Positions 45,559 to 54,503 are shown, numbered from the stretch's first letter. The stretch is DNA of 61,839 nucleotides from Flavobacteriaceae bacterium (GCA_947451475.1 CANFZC010000007.1:1-61839), one strand, 5' to 3'. The notes: generated from the sequence alone by a model not told the origin. A program made the numbers and translations.

Positions 45559-47187
45559 ATGCCAAAAGGATTCTTTCATGTGCCCACTCCGGTCAATGAA
45601 CCTGTAAAATCATACGCACCCAATTCGCCTGAAAAAGCAGCCGTATTAGCGGCTTATAAAAAAATGTGGAACGAGACTATAGACGTTCCTAATTACATTG
45701 GCAATCAAGAAATACGTACGGGAAACACCCGTAACATGACGGCACCTCATGATCATCAGCATGTGGTGGGCACCTATCATTTGGCTGAAAAATCACATAT
45801 TGAGCAAGCCATTGCTTCGGCATTGGAGGCTCGAACAAAATGGGCTAATTTGGCTTGGGAGCAAAGAGCGGCTATCTTTTTAAAAGCGGCGGAGTTGATT
45901 GCGGGACCGTATCGTGCTAGAATCAATGCGGCTACGATGATTGCGCAATCGAAGACCATTTTCCAGGCGGAGATTGATGCTTCTTGTGAGTTGATTGACT
46001 TCTTGCGATACAATGTAGCGTTTATGACGCAGATTTATAACGACCAACCTAAGTCGGTTTCCGACGTTTGGAACCGTGTTGAATATAGACCTTTGGAGGG
46101 CTTTGTTTATGCGATTACCCCTTTTAACTTTACGGCTATTGCGGCTAATTTACCTGCCAGTGCTGCCTTGATGGGAAATACAGTGGTATGGAAGCCTAGT
46201 GACAGTCAAGTATTCTCAGCAAAAATCATTATTGATGTATTTAAAGAAGCGGGCGTTCCTGATGGTGTAATTAATGTGGTCTTTGGGGATCCTGTGATGA
46301 TTACGGATACGGTATTGGCTAGTCCGCATTTTGCTGGCGTGCACTATACCGGTTCGACTTTTGTATTTAAAGAAATTTGGAAAAAGATAGGGACTAACAT
46401 TCACACTTATAAAACATACCCTAGAATCGTTGGGGAAACCGGCGGAAAGGATTTTGTATTGGCGCATCCCAGTGCTACTGTAAAACAAGTAGTAACAGGC
46501 ATTACCCGTGGCGGATTTGAGTTCCAGGGGCAAAAATGTTCGGCAGCTTCTAGAGCTTATATCCCTGCCAGTTTGTGGCCAGCGGTTAAAGAACAATTGA
46601 TTACGGATGTGAAGTCTATGAAAATGGGTAGTCCGGAAGATTTTGGCAACTTTATCACGGCGGTAATCCATGAAGGTTCGTTTGACAAATTAGCTAGCTA
46701 TATCGACCAAGCTAAGCAAGATGCGGATGCGGAGATTATTGTGGGAGGAAACTATGACAAGTCTAAGGGCTATTTTATTGAACCAACGGTGATTGTTACT
46801 ACTAATCCGAAATACACTACGATGGAGACCGAATTATTTGGACCTGTAGTGACTTTATACGTTTATGAAGATGCTAAATGGGCTGAAACTTTGGCTTTGG
46901 TTGATGGTACTTCAGATTATGCTTTGACGGGTGCGATCTTTAGTAGCGATCGTTATGCTATCGAAGAAGCTACTTTGGCTTTACAGAACAGTGCTGGAAA
47001 CTTCTATATCAACGATAAGCCTACTGGAGCAGTAGTGGGCATGCAACCTTTTGGAGGTGCTAGAGCTTCGGGAACGAATGATAAGGCGGGTTCGATGCAG
47101 AATTTATTGCGTTGGGTTTCGCCAAGAACCATTAAAGAAACTATGGTTACTCCGGAGGATTATCGCTATCCTTTCTTGGGAGAATAA
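45559..47187 (+). CDS. pruA: L-glutamate gamma-semialdehyde dehydrogenase (P5C dehydrogenase)
   Basis: This enzyme oxidises glutamate semialdehyde to glutamate, the second step of proline catabolism, with NAD+. The general base Glu is in IVGETGGKDFVL and the catalytic Cys in FQGQKCSAASRAY. The cofactor region FNFTAIAANLPASAALMGNT and the C-terminal PFGGARASGTNDKAG complete the fold. At 542 aa it is a stand-alone P5C dehydrogenase without the proline dehydrogenase domain; no putA is nearby. It ends in a terminator. Confidence 0.95.
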   Translation: MPKGFFHVPTPVNEPVKSYAPNSPEKAAVLAAYKKMWNETIDVPNYIGNQEIRTGNTRNMTAPHDHQHVVGTYHLAEKSHIEQAIASALEARTKWANLAWEQRAAIFLKAAELIAGPYRARINAATMIAQSKTIFQAEIDASCELIDFLRYNVAFMTQIYNDQPKSVSDVWNRVEYRPLEGFVYAITPFNFTAIAANLPASAALMGNTVVWKPSDSQVFSAKIIIDVFKEAGVPDGVINVVFGDPVMITDTVLASPHFAGVHYTGSTFVFKEIWKKIGTNIHTYKTYPRIVGETGGKDFVLAHPSATVKQVVTGITRGGFEFQGQKCSAASRAYIPASLWPAVKEQLITDVKSMKMGSPEDFGNFITAVIHEGSFDKLASYIDQAKQDADAEIIVGGNYDKSKGYFIEPTVIVTTNPKYTTMETELFGPVVTLYVYEDAKWAETLALVDGTSDYALTGAIFSSDRYAIEEATLALQNSAGNFYINDKPTGAVVGMQPFGGARASGTNDKAGSMQNLLRWVSPRTIKETMVTPEDYRYPFLGE

Positions 47188-47210
47188 ACACCTAAAAAAA
47201 CTTTTATACT

Positions 47211-47246
47211 ACTAAAGCCTGTACCCTAGCGTATGGGCTTTTTTAG
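47211..47246 (+). terminator. Terminator of pruA
   Basis: ACTAAAGCC...GTAC pairs imperfectly with GTAT...GGGCTTTTTTAGT around a CCTAGC loop, with the T run inside the right arm. Confidence 0.7.
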
Positions 47247-47338
47247 TTTTATCAAGGCTCAAATAATTGCCAATGTTAATTTTATACTGTTGAAAATGAA
47301 ATTTTTGTATCTTCGGGCTTCATTTTAACTGTTACAAT

Positions 47339-48343
47339 ATGAAAACAAAATTACTCTTATTAACCTTATTAACTACAGTCATTACTTGGGCTCAGAGCGT
47401 TCCTTCGTTTCATGGCGACAACAATTCCAACTTCACTTCGTTGGCTTCGGCAGCGGCTTTGGACCACAGTCCGACGGGAGCCAATCAAACTTGGACTTTT
47501 AATGGCTTAACTTCGACTGGGAGTTTTGTATACACTTATACGGCACCCTCTTCAACGGATTTAACGACCTATCCCGGTACTACTGAAGTTACGGTAGCGA
47601 CGGATACTAATGGCACATCGAATATGTATACTAAAACCGTGGGGAGTACTTTTTCTATCACCGGTGTGACGGGTACGGACTTGGACATTAACTTTTCTAC
47701 TAACAATGCTACTTTAGGGACGTTTCCAATGCCTTTTGGCTATACCAATACGGATTCCAATGTAGCAGGGACCTATGTGTACACTACCTATAACGGTACC
47801 TTTACAGGGACTTTGACTACGACTATTGATGCTACAGGGACTTTGAATTTGCCTGATTACGGTTATACTGGAACGGTAGTACGCTTGAAAACGGTTTTGA
47901 ATATTAATTTGAATTACAGTTTCTTATCCAATGTGGGGACGGCAACACAAACTTCGTATATCTATTATGACACGGCTAACCCGTTTAATAACAATCCGAT
48001 TTTTAGAAGTGTTACTACCGCTGCTGTAGTTCCTTTACTGTCAATTGATCAGTCGAATACTAGTATGGAGAAATTCACTACTACGCTGGCTGCACCAACG
48101 AATGATTTTGCTGGGTTATGGATTGAGAATCCCGTACAAAACAGTATAGTGCTGCAAACCTCATCGGTATTGGACCATGCTACTATTACCGTTACGGATT
48201 TATTGGGCAAAACCATTTATGCTTCGAAAGACAATACGATACAAGGTTCGTTTACCCTTCCGCTTAGTTTGACGAAAGGTGTTTACTTGATTACCCTTGC
48301 GAATGATCAGGGTTCGATTACCAAGAAACTGATAAAGAATTAA
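47339..48343 (+). CDS. Secreted protein with T9SS type A sorting domain
   Basis: The 334-aa protein has a signal peptide ending near TWA (residue 18). The mature part is very rich in Thr, Ser and Asn and lacks recognisable catalytic motifs. The C-terminal ~80 residues are a T9SS type A domain (LWIENPVQNSIVLQT ... TDLLGKTIYAS ... LTKGVYLITLAND ... KKLIKN). It should be exported and attached to the surface by the same system as the LRR protein. No specific function can be given. Confidence 0.85.
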   Translation: MKTKLLLLTLLTTVITWAQSVPSFHGDNNSNFTSLASAAALDHSPTGANQTWTFNGLTSTGSFVYTYTAPSSTDLTTYPGTTEVTVATDTNGTSNMYTKTVGSTFSITGVTGTDLDINFSTNNATLGTFPMPFGYTNTDSNVAGTYVYTTYNGTFTGTLTTTIDATGTLNLPDYGYTGTVVRLKTVLNINLNYSFLSNVGTATQTSYIYYDTANPFNNNPIFRSVTTAAVVPLLSIDQSNTSMEKFTTTLAAPTNDFAGLWIENPVQNSIVLQTSSVLDHATITVTDLLGKTIYASKDNTIQGSFTLPLSLTKGVYLITLANDQGSITKKLIKN

Positions 48344-48347
48344 AACT

Positions 48348-48375
48348 AAAAAGCCCCATTGCTGGGGCTTTTTTT
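48348..48375. terminator. Bidirectional terminator between T9SS cargo gene and rsmG
   Basis: AAAAAGCCCC / GGGGCTTTTT stem with a 6-base loop. T runs on both strands serve both convergent genes. Confidence 0.85.
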
Positions 48376-49003
48376 ATGCTTTGAACTTTAGAGGAACGTG
48401 TACTACCTTTTTGGTTTCGAAGAAATCGTTGGCGAAGAAATCGGCTATGTTGTATTCGGTTGCTTTGGGGAAGTCTTTTAGTTCTTCGGTGAGATCACCC
48501 CCTTTTAGGTAGAGGATTCCGTTTTGCAAGTCGTGTTTGTTTTGTTTCTTTATTTTGTCTTTTATCCAGGACACGAAGTCGGGCATGTTCGTCACGGCGC
48601 GGCTGATGATGAAGTCGTAGTCCCCTTTTGCGTTCTCGGCTCGTAATTGTTCGGCTTTGACATTCTTGAGTTGGAGTTCGTCCACCACTGCTTGCACTAC
48701 TTTTATTTTTTTGGCGATGACATCAATTAGATAGAACCTGGTTTCTGGAAATAGGATGGCTAGTGGAATACCCGGAAAACCCCCTCCTGTCCCCACGTCT
48801 AGGACATAGGTACCAGGCATGAAGGGTTGGATTTTGGCAATGGCCAAGGAATGCAATACATGTTTGGTATAGAGCTCATCGATGTCTTTTCGGGAAATCA
48901 CATTGATCTTGGCGTTCCAATCGTGGTAGAGCGCTTCCAATTTTTGAAACTGTAAGAGTTGATTTTCAGTTAGATTAGGAAATTGATTTATAATTTCTTC
49001 CAT
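48374..49003 (-). CDS. rsmG: 16S rRNA (guanine527-N7)-methyltransferase RsmG (GidB)
   Basis: RsmG methylates G527 of 16S rRNA. The SAM motif is YVLDVGTGGGFPGIPLAILFP, preceded by NVISRKDIDELYTKHVLHSL and followed by YLIDVIAKKIKVVQ and ISRAVTNMPDFVSWI. The length of 209 aa from the ATG at 49003 is normal. The frame extends to a TTG six codons upstream, but that lies in the -7 promoter box. It is divergent from the desaturase gene. Confidence 0.95.
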   Translation of the reverse strand: MEEIINQFPNLTENQLLQFQKLEALYHDWNAKINVISRKDIDELYTKHVLHSLAIAKIQPFMPGTYVLDVGTGGGFPGIPLAILFPETRFYLIDVIAKKIKVVQAVVDELQLKNVKAEQLRAENAKGDYDFIISRAVTNMPDFVSWIKDKIKKQNKHDLQNGILYLKGGDLTEELKDFPKATEYNIADFFANDFFETKKVVHVPLKFKA

Positions 49004-49018
49004 AGTTAGAATTTTGAA

Positions 49019-49026
49019 CAAAAATA
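49019..49026 (-). promoter_or_regulatory. -7 box of rsmG
   Basis: TATTTTTG on the minus strand, 15 bases before the ATG at 49003, fits TAnnTTTG. Confidence 0.6.
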
Positions 49027-49080
49027 ACGTTTTCGTTGATAATTATGATTTGTTTATAATCTTTAAAAAATTATAATAAT

Positions 49081-49088
49081 TATCTTTG
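49081..49088 (+). promoter_or_regulatory. -7 box of the desaturase gene
   Basis: TATCTTTG fits TAnnTTTG, 23 bases before the ATG at 49112. Confidence 0.6.
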
Positions 49089-49111
49089 AGGCAAAATACA
49101 AAAATACGTAA

Positions 49112-50206
49112 ATGGATAGCACTGCACCTATATTCTCTAAGAGCGATAATCTGAAGTTTTTTAGAACCTTGAACTCTAGAGTAAACAATTATTTTAAAGA
49201 AAACAATTTGGACAAGACGGGTAACTGGAGGTTACACGTTAAAGCGTTTGTTATGTTTTCTATCTTTTTGACCCCTTACTTCTTTTTATTGGCTATGGAC
49301 ATGCCGTTTTGGACTTATCTAGTACTGAACGTTGTTATTGGAATTGGCATGGCAGGAGTTGGGATGAACGTGATGCACGATGGGAATCACGGCGCTTTTT
49401 CTTCGATCTCTTGGGTTAACAAAATGATGGGAGGAAGCATTTACATCCTTGCTGGCAATGTTTACAACTGGCAGGTACAGCACAATGTGTTGCACCACAC
49501 GTACACGAACATCTTGGGCCATGATGAGGACTTAGAAGCTGGGAGAATCATGCGATTCACGAAAGAGGCACCTTGGTACCGTTTTCATAAATTCCAACAT
49601 TACTACTCGGTTTTCTTGTATGGCTTGTTGACTTTTAACTGGGCTATTACGACCGACTTTATACAGATGAAGCGTTATTTGAAACGCAATTTGTCTTATG
49701 GCGAATTTAAGAAGCCTGTGATTCGCTGGACTACCTTGATTATTACTAAAGTGATTTACTTTACCATTTGGTTGGTTTTACCGATGGTGATGGGGATTAC
49801 TTGGTGGAAAGTAGTTTTAGGGTTTTTGGTGATGCATTACACGGCTGGGGTTATCTTGAGTGTAGTCTTCCAATTGGCCCACGTGGTAGAAGAAACGGAA
49901 AATCCAATTCCGGATGAGAATGGAGAAATTGAGAATACTTGGGCGATTCATCAGTTGTTTACTACGGCCAACTTTGCGCCTAAAAACTGGTTGGTTAACT
50001 ACTATACTGGAGGCTTGAACCACCAAGTTGAGCACCATTTGTTTCCTAACATTAGTCACGTTCACTATAATAAAATTGCCGAGATTGTTAAGCAAACGGC
50101 GCAGGAATGTGAATTGCCTTATTACGAATTTAAAACCACTAGAGCCGCTATTGCCTCGCACTTCAAGCATTTGAAGGAATTGGGAAGGCCCCCTCAAATG
50201 GCCTAA
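49112..50206 (+). CDS. Membrane fatty acid desaturase, front-end-like
   Basis: This di-iron integral membrane desaturase of 364 aa has three histidine boxes: HDGNHG, HNVLHH (directly before TYTNILGHDED) and QVEHH in GGLNHQVEHHLFPN. Glutamine replacing the first His of the third box is the mark of front-end (delta-5/delta-6-type or linoleoyl-CoA-like) desaturases. There is no fused cytochrome b5 domain, so an external electron donor is needed. The hydrophobic segments (for example 47-67 and 70-90) fit four transmembrane helices. The regiochemistry is not known. It may act in lipid unsaturation at low temperature, which is inference. Confidence 0.88.
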   Translation: MDSTAPIFSKSDNLKFFRTLNSRVNNYFKENNLDKTGNWRLHVKAFVMFSIFLTPYFFLLAMDMPFWTYLVLNVVIGIGMAGVGMNVMHDGNHGAFSSISWVNKMMGGSIYILAGNVYNWQVQHNVLHHTYTNILGHDEDLEAGRIMRFTKEAPWYRFHKFQHYYSVFLYGLLTFNWAITTDFIQMKRYLKRNLSYGEFKKPVIRWTTLIITKVIYFTIWLVLPMVMGITWWKVVLGFLVMHYTAGVILSVVFQLAHVVEETENPIPDENGEIENTWAIHQLFTTANFAPKNWLVNYYTGGLNHQVEHHLFPNISHVHYNKIAEIVKQTAQECELPYYEFKTTRAAIASHFKHLKELGRPPQMA

Positions 50207-50217
50207 CATACACAATC

Positions 50218-50243
50218 AGACGCCTTAAGTGGCGTCTCTTTAT
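50218..50243 (+). terminator. Terminator of the desaturase gene
   Basis: AGACGCC / GGCGTCT stem with loop TTAAGT, followed by a T-rich tail. Confidence 0.75.
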
Positions 50244-50264
50244 TTACCCTAATTACAACACACT

Positions 50265-51452
50265 ATGAGCACCGTTTTATCAGACAGAATTAATAATCTA
50301 TCTACTTCACAGACCTTGGCCATGGCGGCTTTGGCTAGAGAATTAAAAGCCCAAGGGAAAGACATTATCAGTTTAAGTTTGGGGGAACCCGATTTTAACA
50401 CGCCGGATTTCATTAAGGAAGCCGCTAAGAAGGCTATAGACGAGAATTACAGTACCTATTCACCCGTAGACGGTTATATGGAATTGAAGGAGGCTATTTG
50501 CCGCAAGTTTAAGCGTGACAATAATTTGGATTACAAACCAGCGAATATTGTAGTTTCTACTGGAGCTAAGCAATCGTTATATAATATTGCACAAGTGATG
50601 TTGAATGAAGGCGATGAAGTGATATTACCGGCACCTTATTGGGTATCGTATTATGAGATCATTAAATTATCGGGGGGTGTTCCTGTGGAAGTACCTACCT
50701 CGGTGGAGACTGATTTTAAGATGACGGCGGAGCAGTTGGAGCGCGCGATTACCCCTAAAACCAAGATGATGTGGTTTAGTTCGCCTTGTAACCCTAGTGG
50801 ATCGGTTTATAATCGTGAGGAGTTGACGGCTATTGGCAAAGTATTGGAAAACCATCCGCAAGTTTATATCGTATCGGATGAGATTTATGAGCATATTAAT
50901 TTCTCTGGAACTTTTTGTAGTATTGGCAGTATCCCAGGCTTGTTTGACCGCACGATTACGGTGAATGGAGTAGCAAAAGCCTTTGCTATGACGGGTTGGA
51001 GAATCGGTTATATAGGTGCACCTGAGTTTATTGCTAAAGCTTGTACTAAGATGCAGGGGCAAGTGACATCGGGAGCTAATTCTATTGCACAGCGCGCTAC
51101 TATTACGGCCGTGGATGCTGATCCAAGCGTTTTGAATGAGATGGTTACGGCTTTTAAAAACAGAAGAGATTTGGTAGTCGGCTTAACTAAGGCTATACCG
51201 GGCTTGAAGATTAACGTACCGGAGGGGGCTTTTTATGTGTTCCCCGATGTATCTTCTTATTTTGGCAAAACCTTGCGTGGGAAGTTGATAGCTAATGCGG
51301 ATGATTTCTCTATGTATTTATTGTCGGAAGCTAATGTGGCAACGGTAACTGGAGATGCTTTTGGGAATCCGAATTGCATTCGTATTTCGTATGCTACTAG
51401 TGAGGCCTTGCTTAGTGAGGCATTTAAAAGAATTAAGGAAGCTTTAGTTTAA
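50265..51452 (+). CDS. PLP-dependent aminotransferase (aspartate aminotransferase-like, class I)
   Basis: This fold-type I aminotransferase of 395 aa is of the AspC/class I-gamma type. The cofactor-binding stretch [13 protein letters not shown], the substrate-contact region [14 protein letters not shown], the Asp in IVSDEIYEH and the PLP lysine in [19 protein letters not shown] are all present. The C-terminal arginine lies in IRISYATS. Aspartate/glutamate specificity is the family default but not proven. It is monocistronic, with a terminator on each side. Confidence 0.9.
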   Translation: MSTVLSDRINNLSTSQTLAMAALARELKAQGKDIISLSLGEPDFNTPDFIKEAAKKAIDENYSTYSPVDGYMELKEAICRKFKRDNNLDYKPANIVVSTGAKQSLYNIAQVMLNEGDEVILPAPYWVSYYEIIKLSGGVPVEVPTSVETDFKMTAEQLERAITPKTKMMWFSSPCNPSGSVYNREELTAIGKVLENHPQVYIVSDEIYEHINFSGTFCSIGSIPGLFDRTITVNGVAKAFAMTGWRIGYIGAPEFIAKACTKMQGQVTSGANSIAQRATITAVDADPSVLNEMVTAFKNRRDLVVGLTKAIPGLKINVPEGAFYVFPDVSSYFGKTLRGKLIANADDFSMYLLSEANVATVTGDAFGNPNCIRISYATSEALLSEAFKRIKEALV

Positions 51453-51460
51453 CACTATAG

Positions 51461-51487
51461 GCCTCAAGGAAACTTGGGGCTTTTTTA
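51461..51487 (+). terminator. Terminator of the aminotransferase gene
   Basis: GCCTCAAG / CTTGGGGC stem (one G-T pair) with loop GAAA and a T run. Confidence 0.8.
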
Positions 51488-51507
51488 TACCCAAAAAACA
51501 CCCTTTT

Positions 51508-52671
51508 ATGGCGAAGATTTTATTGTTAGGTTCGGGAGAATTAGGTAAAGAATTTGTGATTGCGGCGCAGCGCATTGGTCAGACCGTTATTGCGGTAGAC
51601 AGTTATGAGAATGCTCCAGCGATGCAAGTGGCGGATGGATTTGAAGTCATTAACATGTTGGAAGGCGCGGCTTTGGACCGCATTGTGGCTAAGCATCAAC
51701 CCGATTATATCGTCCCTGAGATTGAGGCGATACGTACGGAGCGCTTTTATGATTATGAGCAGCAAGGCATTAGGGTAGTTCCTTCGGCTAAGGCAGCGAA
51801 TTACACTATGAATCGGAAAGCGATACGCGACTTGGCCGCTAAAGATTTGGGCTTGCGCACGGCGAATTACCGTTATGCGACCTCAGCGGAAACCTTGCGC
51901 AGTGCAGTGGCGGAAGTGGGCATTCCTTGCGTGGTGAAGCCTTTGATGAGTTCGTCTGGCAAAGGGCAATCGACTATTAAAACTGAGGCCGATATCGACA
52001 AAGCTTGGCAATATGCGGAAGAAGGCTCTCGAGGTGATATTATTGAAGTCATCGTAGAAGCCTTTGTAAACTTCCATTCGGAAATCACTTTATTAACCGT
52101 AACTCAGAATAACAATCCTACCTTGTTTTGTGCTCCGATAGGCCACCGACAAGAGCGTGGAGACTATCAGGAGAGCTGGCAACCCGCTTTGGTTTCGGAG
52201 CAGGACATAGCCGAAGCGCAAGATATGGCTCGTAAGGTTACGGAAGCTTTGGGCGGTGCAGGCTTGTTTGGCGTTGAGTTTTTCTTGACGGCGGAGGGCG
52301 TTTACTTTTCGGAGTTGTCCCCGCGACCTCATGACACTGGGATGGTTACTTTGGCCGGGACTCAGAACTTTAACGAGTTTGAGTTGCATTTACGGGCTGT
52401 TTTGAGTTTGCCAATTTTTGAAATCACTTTGGAGCGCGCTGGTGCTAGTGCGGTGGTCTTGGCTACAGCGGACGCTACCCACCCTACTTATACCGGACTT
52501 GCCGACATTGCGGCCTTGCCTAAGACGGATTTCCGTATCTTTGGGAAGCCTAGTTCGCGTCCCTACCGCCGCATGGGTGTTGCCTTGACTTATGATGCCT
52601 TGGACACTCCTATTGTGGAAGTTGTGGAACGTGCTAAAGCAGCAGCCACTTTACTCACTGTAAATCCTTAA
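51508..52671 (+). CDS. purT: Formate-dependent GAR transformylase PurT
   Basis: PurT is an ATP-grasp enzyme that uses formate and ATP to formylate glycinamide ribonucleotide in purine synthesis, bypassing folate. The N-terminal segment [20 protein letters not shown], the GAR-contact [12 protein letters not shown], the ATP-grasp core [14 protein letters not shown] and the metal site [20 protein letters not shown] are intact. The length of 387 aa is normal. The base composition is visibly more GC-rich than the left part of the window. It is followed 3 bases later by a small exported protein gene. Confidence 0.95.
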   Translation: MAKILLLGSGELGKEFVIAAQRIGQTVIAVDSYENAPAMQVADGFEVINMLEGAALDRIVAKHQPDYIVPEIEAIRTERFYDYEQQGIRVVPSAKAANYTMNRKAIRDLAAKDLGLRTANYRYATSAETLRSAVAEVGIPCVVKPLMSSSGKGQSTIKTEADIDKAWQYAEEGSRGDIIEVIVEAFVNFHSEITLLTVTQNNNPTLFCAPIGHRQERGDYQESWQPALVSEQDIAEAQDMARKVTEALGGAGLFGVEFFLTAEGVYFSELSPRPHDTGMVTLAGTQNFNEFELHLRAVLSLPIFEITLERAGASAVVLATADATHPTYTGLADIAALPKTDFRIFGKPSSRPYRRMGVALTYDALDTPIVEVVERAKAAATLLTVNP

Positions 52672-52674
52672 TTT

Positions 52675-52986
52675 ATGAAAGCATTACTTAGCACTTTATT
52701 ATTGTTTGTTTGCCTGGCCGTAGCGGCCCAAGACAAAACTAAAATCCAAGTGGTGGAAGTATCTTGCGGGCAATGCCAGTTTGGTATGAAAGCTAACGGC
52801 TGTTCTTTGGCGGTTCGCTTGAATGGGAAAAGCTATTTTGTGGATGGCACTTCACTTGATGAACACGGCGATGCCCATGCGGAAGACGGATTTTGCAATG
52901 CGGTACGCCAAGCCGAAGTAATTGGTGAGTTTAAGGACGGGCGCTTTGTCGTTACCTATTTCAAGCTCTTACCTTTAAAAAAATAG
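52675..52986 (+). CDS. DUF6370-like small exported protein
   Basis: The 103-aa protein has a signal peptide (cleavage near VAAQ, residue 19). The mature ~84 residues contain four cysteines, in VSCGQCQFGMKANGC and DGFCNAV, plus an Asp/His-rich stretch (DEHGDAHAEDG) that could bind metal. I recall this pattern as DUF6370. The function is unknown. It begins 3 bases after purT and ends 6 bases before the Crp-like regulator gene, so the three may share a transcript. Confidence 0.72.
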   Translation: MKALLSTLLLFVCLAVAAQDKTKIQVVEVSCGQCQFGMKANGCSLAVRLNGKSYFVDGTSLDEHGDAHAEDGFCNAVRQAEVIGEFKDGRFVVTYFKLLPLKK

Positions 52987-52992
52987 ACCCTA

Positions 52993-53568
52993 TTGGCCCT
53001 TATTCTTGACAACATTGGGAAGCATGTCGCCCTTACTCCCGCGGAGGAAGCTTTGTTCTTGTCGAAGCTGGAAATCAGGCACTATAAAGCGAAGAGTTTG
53101 GTCTTGCAGGCTGGGGAGGTTTGCACCCATTCCTACTTTGTCAATTCGGGCTTGTTGCGCGGTTTTACTATTAACGATCATATCGTAGAGCACCTCATGA
53201 GTTTTGCTTGTGCGGGTTGGTGGATTGGCGATATGTACAGTTTGCTCTCCCAGCAACCTGGCACTCTTTTTATAGAAGTACTGGAGGATGCCGAAGTGGT
53301 CTTGTTATCCAAGACCGATCAAGAGGAACTTTATACTGCTATTCCTAAGTTGGAGCGCTTTTTCAGAATCCTTACGGAGAACTCTTTGGTAGCGAATCAA
53401 GAGCGTTTGATGGACAATTTAAGTTTGACGGCGGAAGAGCGTTTTGAGAAGTTTTGCAAGCGGTATCCCAGTTTGATTCAGCAAGTGCCCCAAAAGCAAA
53501 TTGCCTCTTATATTGGGGTCACCCCTGAGTTTTTCAGCAAGATGAAAAGCAAGCTTTTGCGTAAATAA
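52993..53568 (+). CDS. Crp/Fnr-family transcriptional regulator
   Basis: This 191-aa protein has an N-terminal cyclic-nucleotide-binding-like beta-barrel (YKAKSLVLQAGEVCTHSYFV, then WWIGDMYSL). The C-terminal helix-turn-helix is short: VPQKQIASYIGVTPEFFSKM. The phosphate-binding cassette for cAMP is not clearly conserved, as in most Bacteroidetes members, so the effector is unknown. The start is a TTG at 52993. An in-frame stop lies just upstream and no in-frame ATG is near the N-terminus, so TTG, or less likely an ATT, must be used. Confidence 0.85.
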   Translation: MALILDNIGKHVALTPAEEALFLSKLEIRHYKAKSLVLQAGEVCTHSYFVNSGLLRGFTINDHIVEHLMSFACAGWWIGDMYSLLSQQPGTLFIEVLEDAEVVLLSKTDQEELYTAIPKLERFFRILTENSLVANQERLMDNLSLTAEERFEKFCKRYPSLIQQVPQKQIASYIGVTPEFFSKMKSKLLRK

Positions 53569-53590
53569 CCCTTATTTTATCGTTTATTTT

Positions 53591-53639
53591 TAGGTAGCAC
53601 ACTGTTTTTCAGTAGTGTTACTTCTTTTTTTGCTACCTA
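53591..53639. repeat. Nested inverted repeat downstream of the Crp-like gene
   Basis: TAGGTAGCA (53591-53599) and TGCTACCTA (53631-53639) form a perfect 9-base outer stem. Inside it ACACTG pairs with CAGTAGTGT (with a bulge) around five T. It may end the Crp transcript or serve as a binding site. It lies 14 bases before the 11-bp direct repeats. Confidence 0.65.
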
Positions 53640-53652
53640 TTTATTATCTTTA

Positions 53653-53707
53653 CCATGCTATATCCATGCTATATCCATGCTATATCCATGCTATATCCAT
53701 GCTATAT
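53653..53707 (+). repeat. Five tandem copies of an 11-bp unit
   Basis: CCATGCTATAT is repeated five times without any mismatch (53653, 53664, 53675, 53686, 53697), followed by a diverging CTATTGC. The 11-base period is close to one DNA helical turn. It ends 13 bases before a -7 box and so covers the region where -33 contacts or a regulator would sit. Confidence 0.95.
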
Positions 53708-53720
53708 CTATTGCTTAGCA

Positions 53721-53728
53721 TAACTTTG
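53721..53728 (+). promoter_or_regulatory. -7 box of the 246-aa gene
   Basis: TAACTTTG fits TAnnTTTG, 34 bases before the ATG at 53763. The 11-bp repeat array lies directly upstream. Confidence 0.55.
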
Positions 53729-53762
53729 GTACACTAGGCGTTTAACTTTACAATACGGTATT

Positions 53763-54503
53763 ATGGGAGAATTAAAAGGAATCTTAAAAATGGAAGGCAC
53801 CTTCGATGGTTTATCCTTTTATAAACTGAAGAATAAGATTGTGGTGCGCAAAGCGGGCGGCTTTCAGGGCGATAAAATCAAAACGGCGGCCAACTATGTG
53901 CGAGTGCGGGAGAACAGCAGCGAGTTTGCCGAAAACGCACGAGCGGGGAAATATTTTAGACAGAGTATTATCTCCTATTTGAAGTTAATGCGTCAAACTA
54001 CCTTGCACAGCCGGGTTGTGTCCTTATTCCAGGAGTTGATGAAGTTGGATACCGTGAACCCTCGTGGTCAAAGGCTGATGGCGCAAGGCTTGCAGGATGC
54101 GCAGGCGGCGGCCTTATTACAAGCGTTTGAATTTGATGGAACCACCCCTTTTAGTCAGCACTTTCCTTTTGAGGCTGTGGTGGATTGGAATCAGGGTACC
54201 TTGACGGTGGCGGATTTTACCCTTAAGGCGTTGAAGAAGCCTAAAGCGGCGACCCACCTAACGTTGCAATTTATCGTGAGTGGTCTTGATTTTGTGGCGC
54301 AGGACACCTTTACGGTTACCAAAAGTGAGGTCTTATCCTTAGACTTGACCGATACCGCAGTAAACGGTCCCTTGGTATTGACAAGTACAGTACCAACGGC
54401 TACTACTACCCTAGGGCTGTTGTTTGTGCAGTATTCGCAAAAAGTAAATGCGAAGGAGTATGTGTTGAAAAGCTGTGGGTTGAAGATTGTAGGGGTGCGG
54501 TAA
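53763..54503 (+). CDS. Unrecognised 246-aa protein behind a repeat-containing promoter
   Basis: This soluble protein has no signal peptide and no membrane segment. The N-terminal ~110 residues are basic and likely helical (LKNKIVVRKAGGFQGDKIK, then RVRENSSEFAENARAGKYF). The C-terminal ~110 residues alternate like a beta-domain rich in Thr and Val. I do not recognise a characterised family. The N-terminal style is reminiscent of Bacteroidetes multi-copy proteins such as DUF6266, but I cannot confirm that. The base composition is GC-richer than the left part of the window. Its promoter carries five 11-bp repeats. Confidence 0.7.
   Translation: MGELKGILKMEGTFDGLSFYKLKNKIVVRKAGGFQGDKIKTAANYVRVRENSSEFAENARAGKYFRQSIISYLKLMRQTTLHSRVVSLFQELMKLDTVNPRGQRLMAQGLQDAQAAALLQAFEFDGTTPFSQHFPFEAVVDWNQGTLTVADFTLKALKKPKAATHLTLQFIVSGLDFVAQDTFTVTKSEVLSLDLTDTAVNGPLVLTSTVPTATTTLGLLFVQYSQKVNAKEYVLKSCGLKIVGVR

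Noticed and set aside
46216..46671. Minus-strand open frame of 151 codons within pruA
   Set aside because: It lies entirely antisense to an intact, well-conserved dehydrogenase gene and has no recognisable product.
49817..50215. Minus-strand open frame of 132 codons within the desaturase gene
   Set aside because: It is antisense to the conserved histidine-box region. Its length is explained by codon bias of the sense gene.
53653..53707. CRISPR array
   Set aside because: The 11-bp units are directly adjacent without spacers and there are no cas genes.
53653..53707. Replication iterons
   Set aside because: No initiator gene or AT-rich unwinding region is linked. The window is chromosomal and the repeats sit in a promoter.
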